Part shown: piece after piece, positions 61,299 to 64,000 of the stretch
Layout of the letters: each line of letters begins with the position of its first letter
How positions within the stretch are numbered: the first letter of the stretch is position 1
NCBI RefSeq assembly: GCF_900230215.1
Contig: NZ_LT907982.1
Span: 3,272,001 to 3,336,000, forward strand
DNA length: 64,000 bases
Reading direction: 5' to 3'
From: Jatrophihabitans sp. GAS493
GTDB taxonomy: Bacteria > Actinomycetota > Actinomycetes > Mycobacteriales > Jatrophihabitantaceae
Program-made: the position numbers and the translations under genes
The notes under the pieces: model-generated
The model's database searches: none
Told to the model about the DNA's origin: nothing
What the model saw: only the letters and a program-made list of their open reading frames with translations

Positions 61299-64000
<2,702 letters not shown>

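Overview
The window reads as a high-GC actinomycete chromosome. Evidence: a complete Pup-proteasome locus, mycothiol ligase MshC, RbpA, PafBC-type WYL regulators, frequent GTG/TTG starts and ATGA overlaps. From memory, the gene order resembles the Rv2135c-Rv2090 neighbourhood of Mycobacterium tuberculosis (phosphomutase, DUF3090, SCO1664, mshC, PAC2, trmI, ARC/Mpa, dop, pup, prcBA, pafABC, tatC, helY, DUF4333, 5'-3' exonuclease). The GC content and gene set would fit a Frankineae-like lineage, but the sequence alone does not fix the genus.

Layout. 1-7.5 kb: core genes (phosphomutase tail, DUF3090, SCO1664 family, mshC, PAC2, HAD phosphatase, RecB-like nuclease, signal peptidase I, TrmI). 7.5-18 kb: ferredoxin, then the protein-pupylation and proteasome module (ARC ATPase, Dop, Pup, PrcB, PrcA, PafA), the PafB/PafC regulators and TatC. 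The usual tatA slot holds an unrelated 97-residue membrane protein. 18-22.7 kb: alpha/beta hydrolase, HelY helicase and a repeat-rich DUF4333 membrane protein. 22.8-27.3 kb: a minus-strand cluster of secreted proteins. It has a 1003-residue protein with seven Ig-like repeats, two paralogous small surface proteins and a 51-codon ORF. It sits between genes that I recall as neighbours in relatives, so it looks like a lineage-specific insertion. 27.4-36.4 kb: exonuclease, PfkB sugar kinase, LacI regulator, amidohydrolase, Lnt, RbpA, thymidine kinase and small proteins.

36.4-49 kb is an accessory island. It opens with a three-gene recombination module: tyrosine recombinase, HTH protein, and a zinc-finger protein fused to a degenerate recombinase. 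Five little-known cargo genes follow. Two partial copies of the third recombinase gene are scattered through the island. It also carries two paralogous VapBC-type toxin-antitoxin pairs (the first bracketed by 32-bp direct repeats), secreted and lipoprotein genes, a broken S1 peptidase and two IS3-type transposase scraps.

49-64 kb returns to chromosomal genes with several self-contained regulated units. These are a nitroreductase; a HAD/DUF1479 operon facing a ROK regulator; a HelR-type RNA polymerase helicase preceded by a rifamycin-associated-element-like palindrome; an ArsR/SRPBCC operon with two matching operators; a TetR/SGNH-hydrolase divergent pair with two matching operators; a PilZ protein; a dihydrofolate-reductase-like protein; and cobalamin-dependent methionine synthase, which runs off the right edge.

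A recurrent feature is short tandem repeats (9-19 bp units, two to six copies), mostly at or just beyond the 3' ends of genes.
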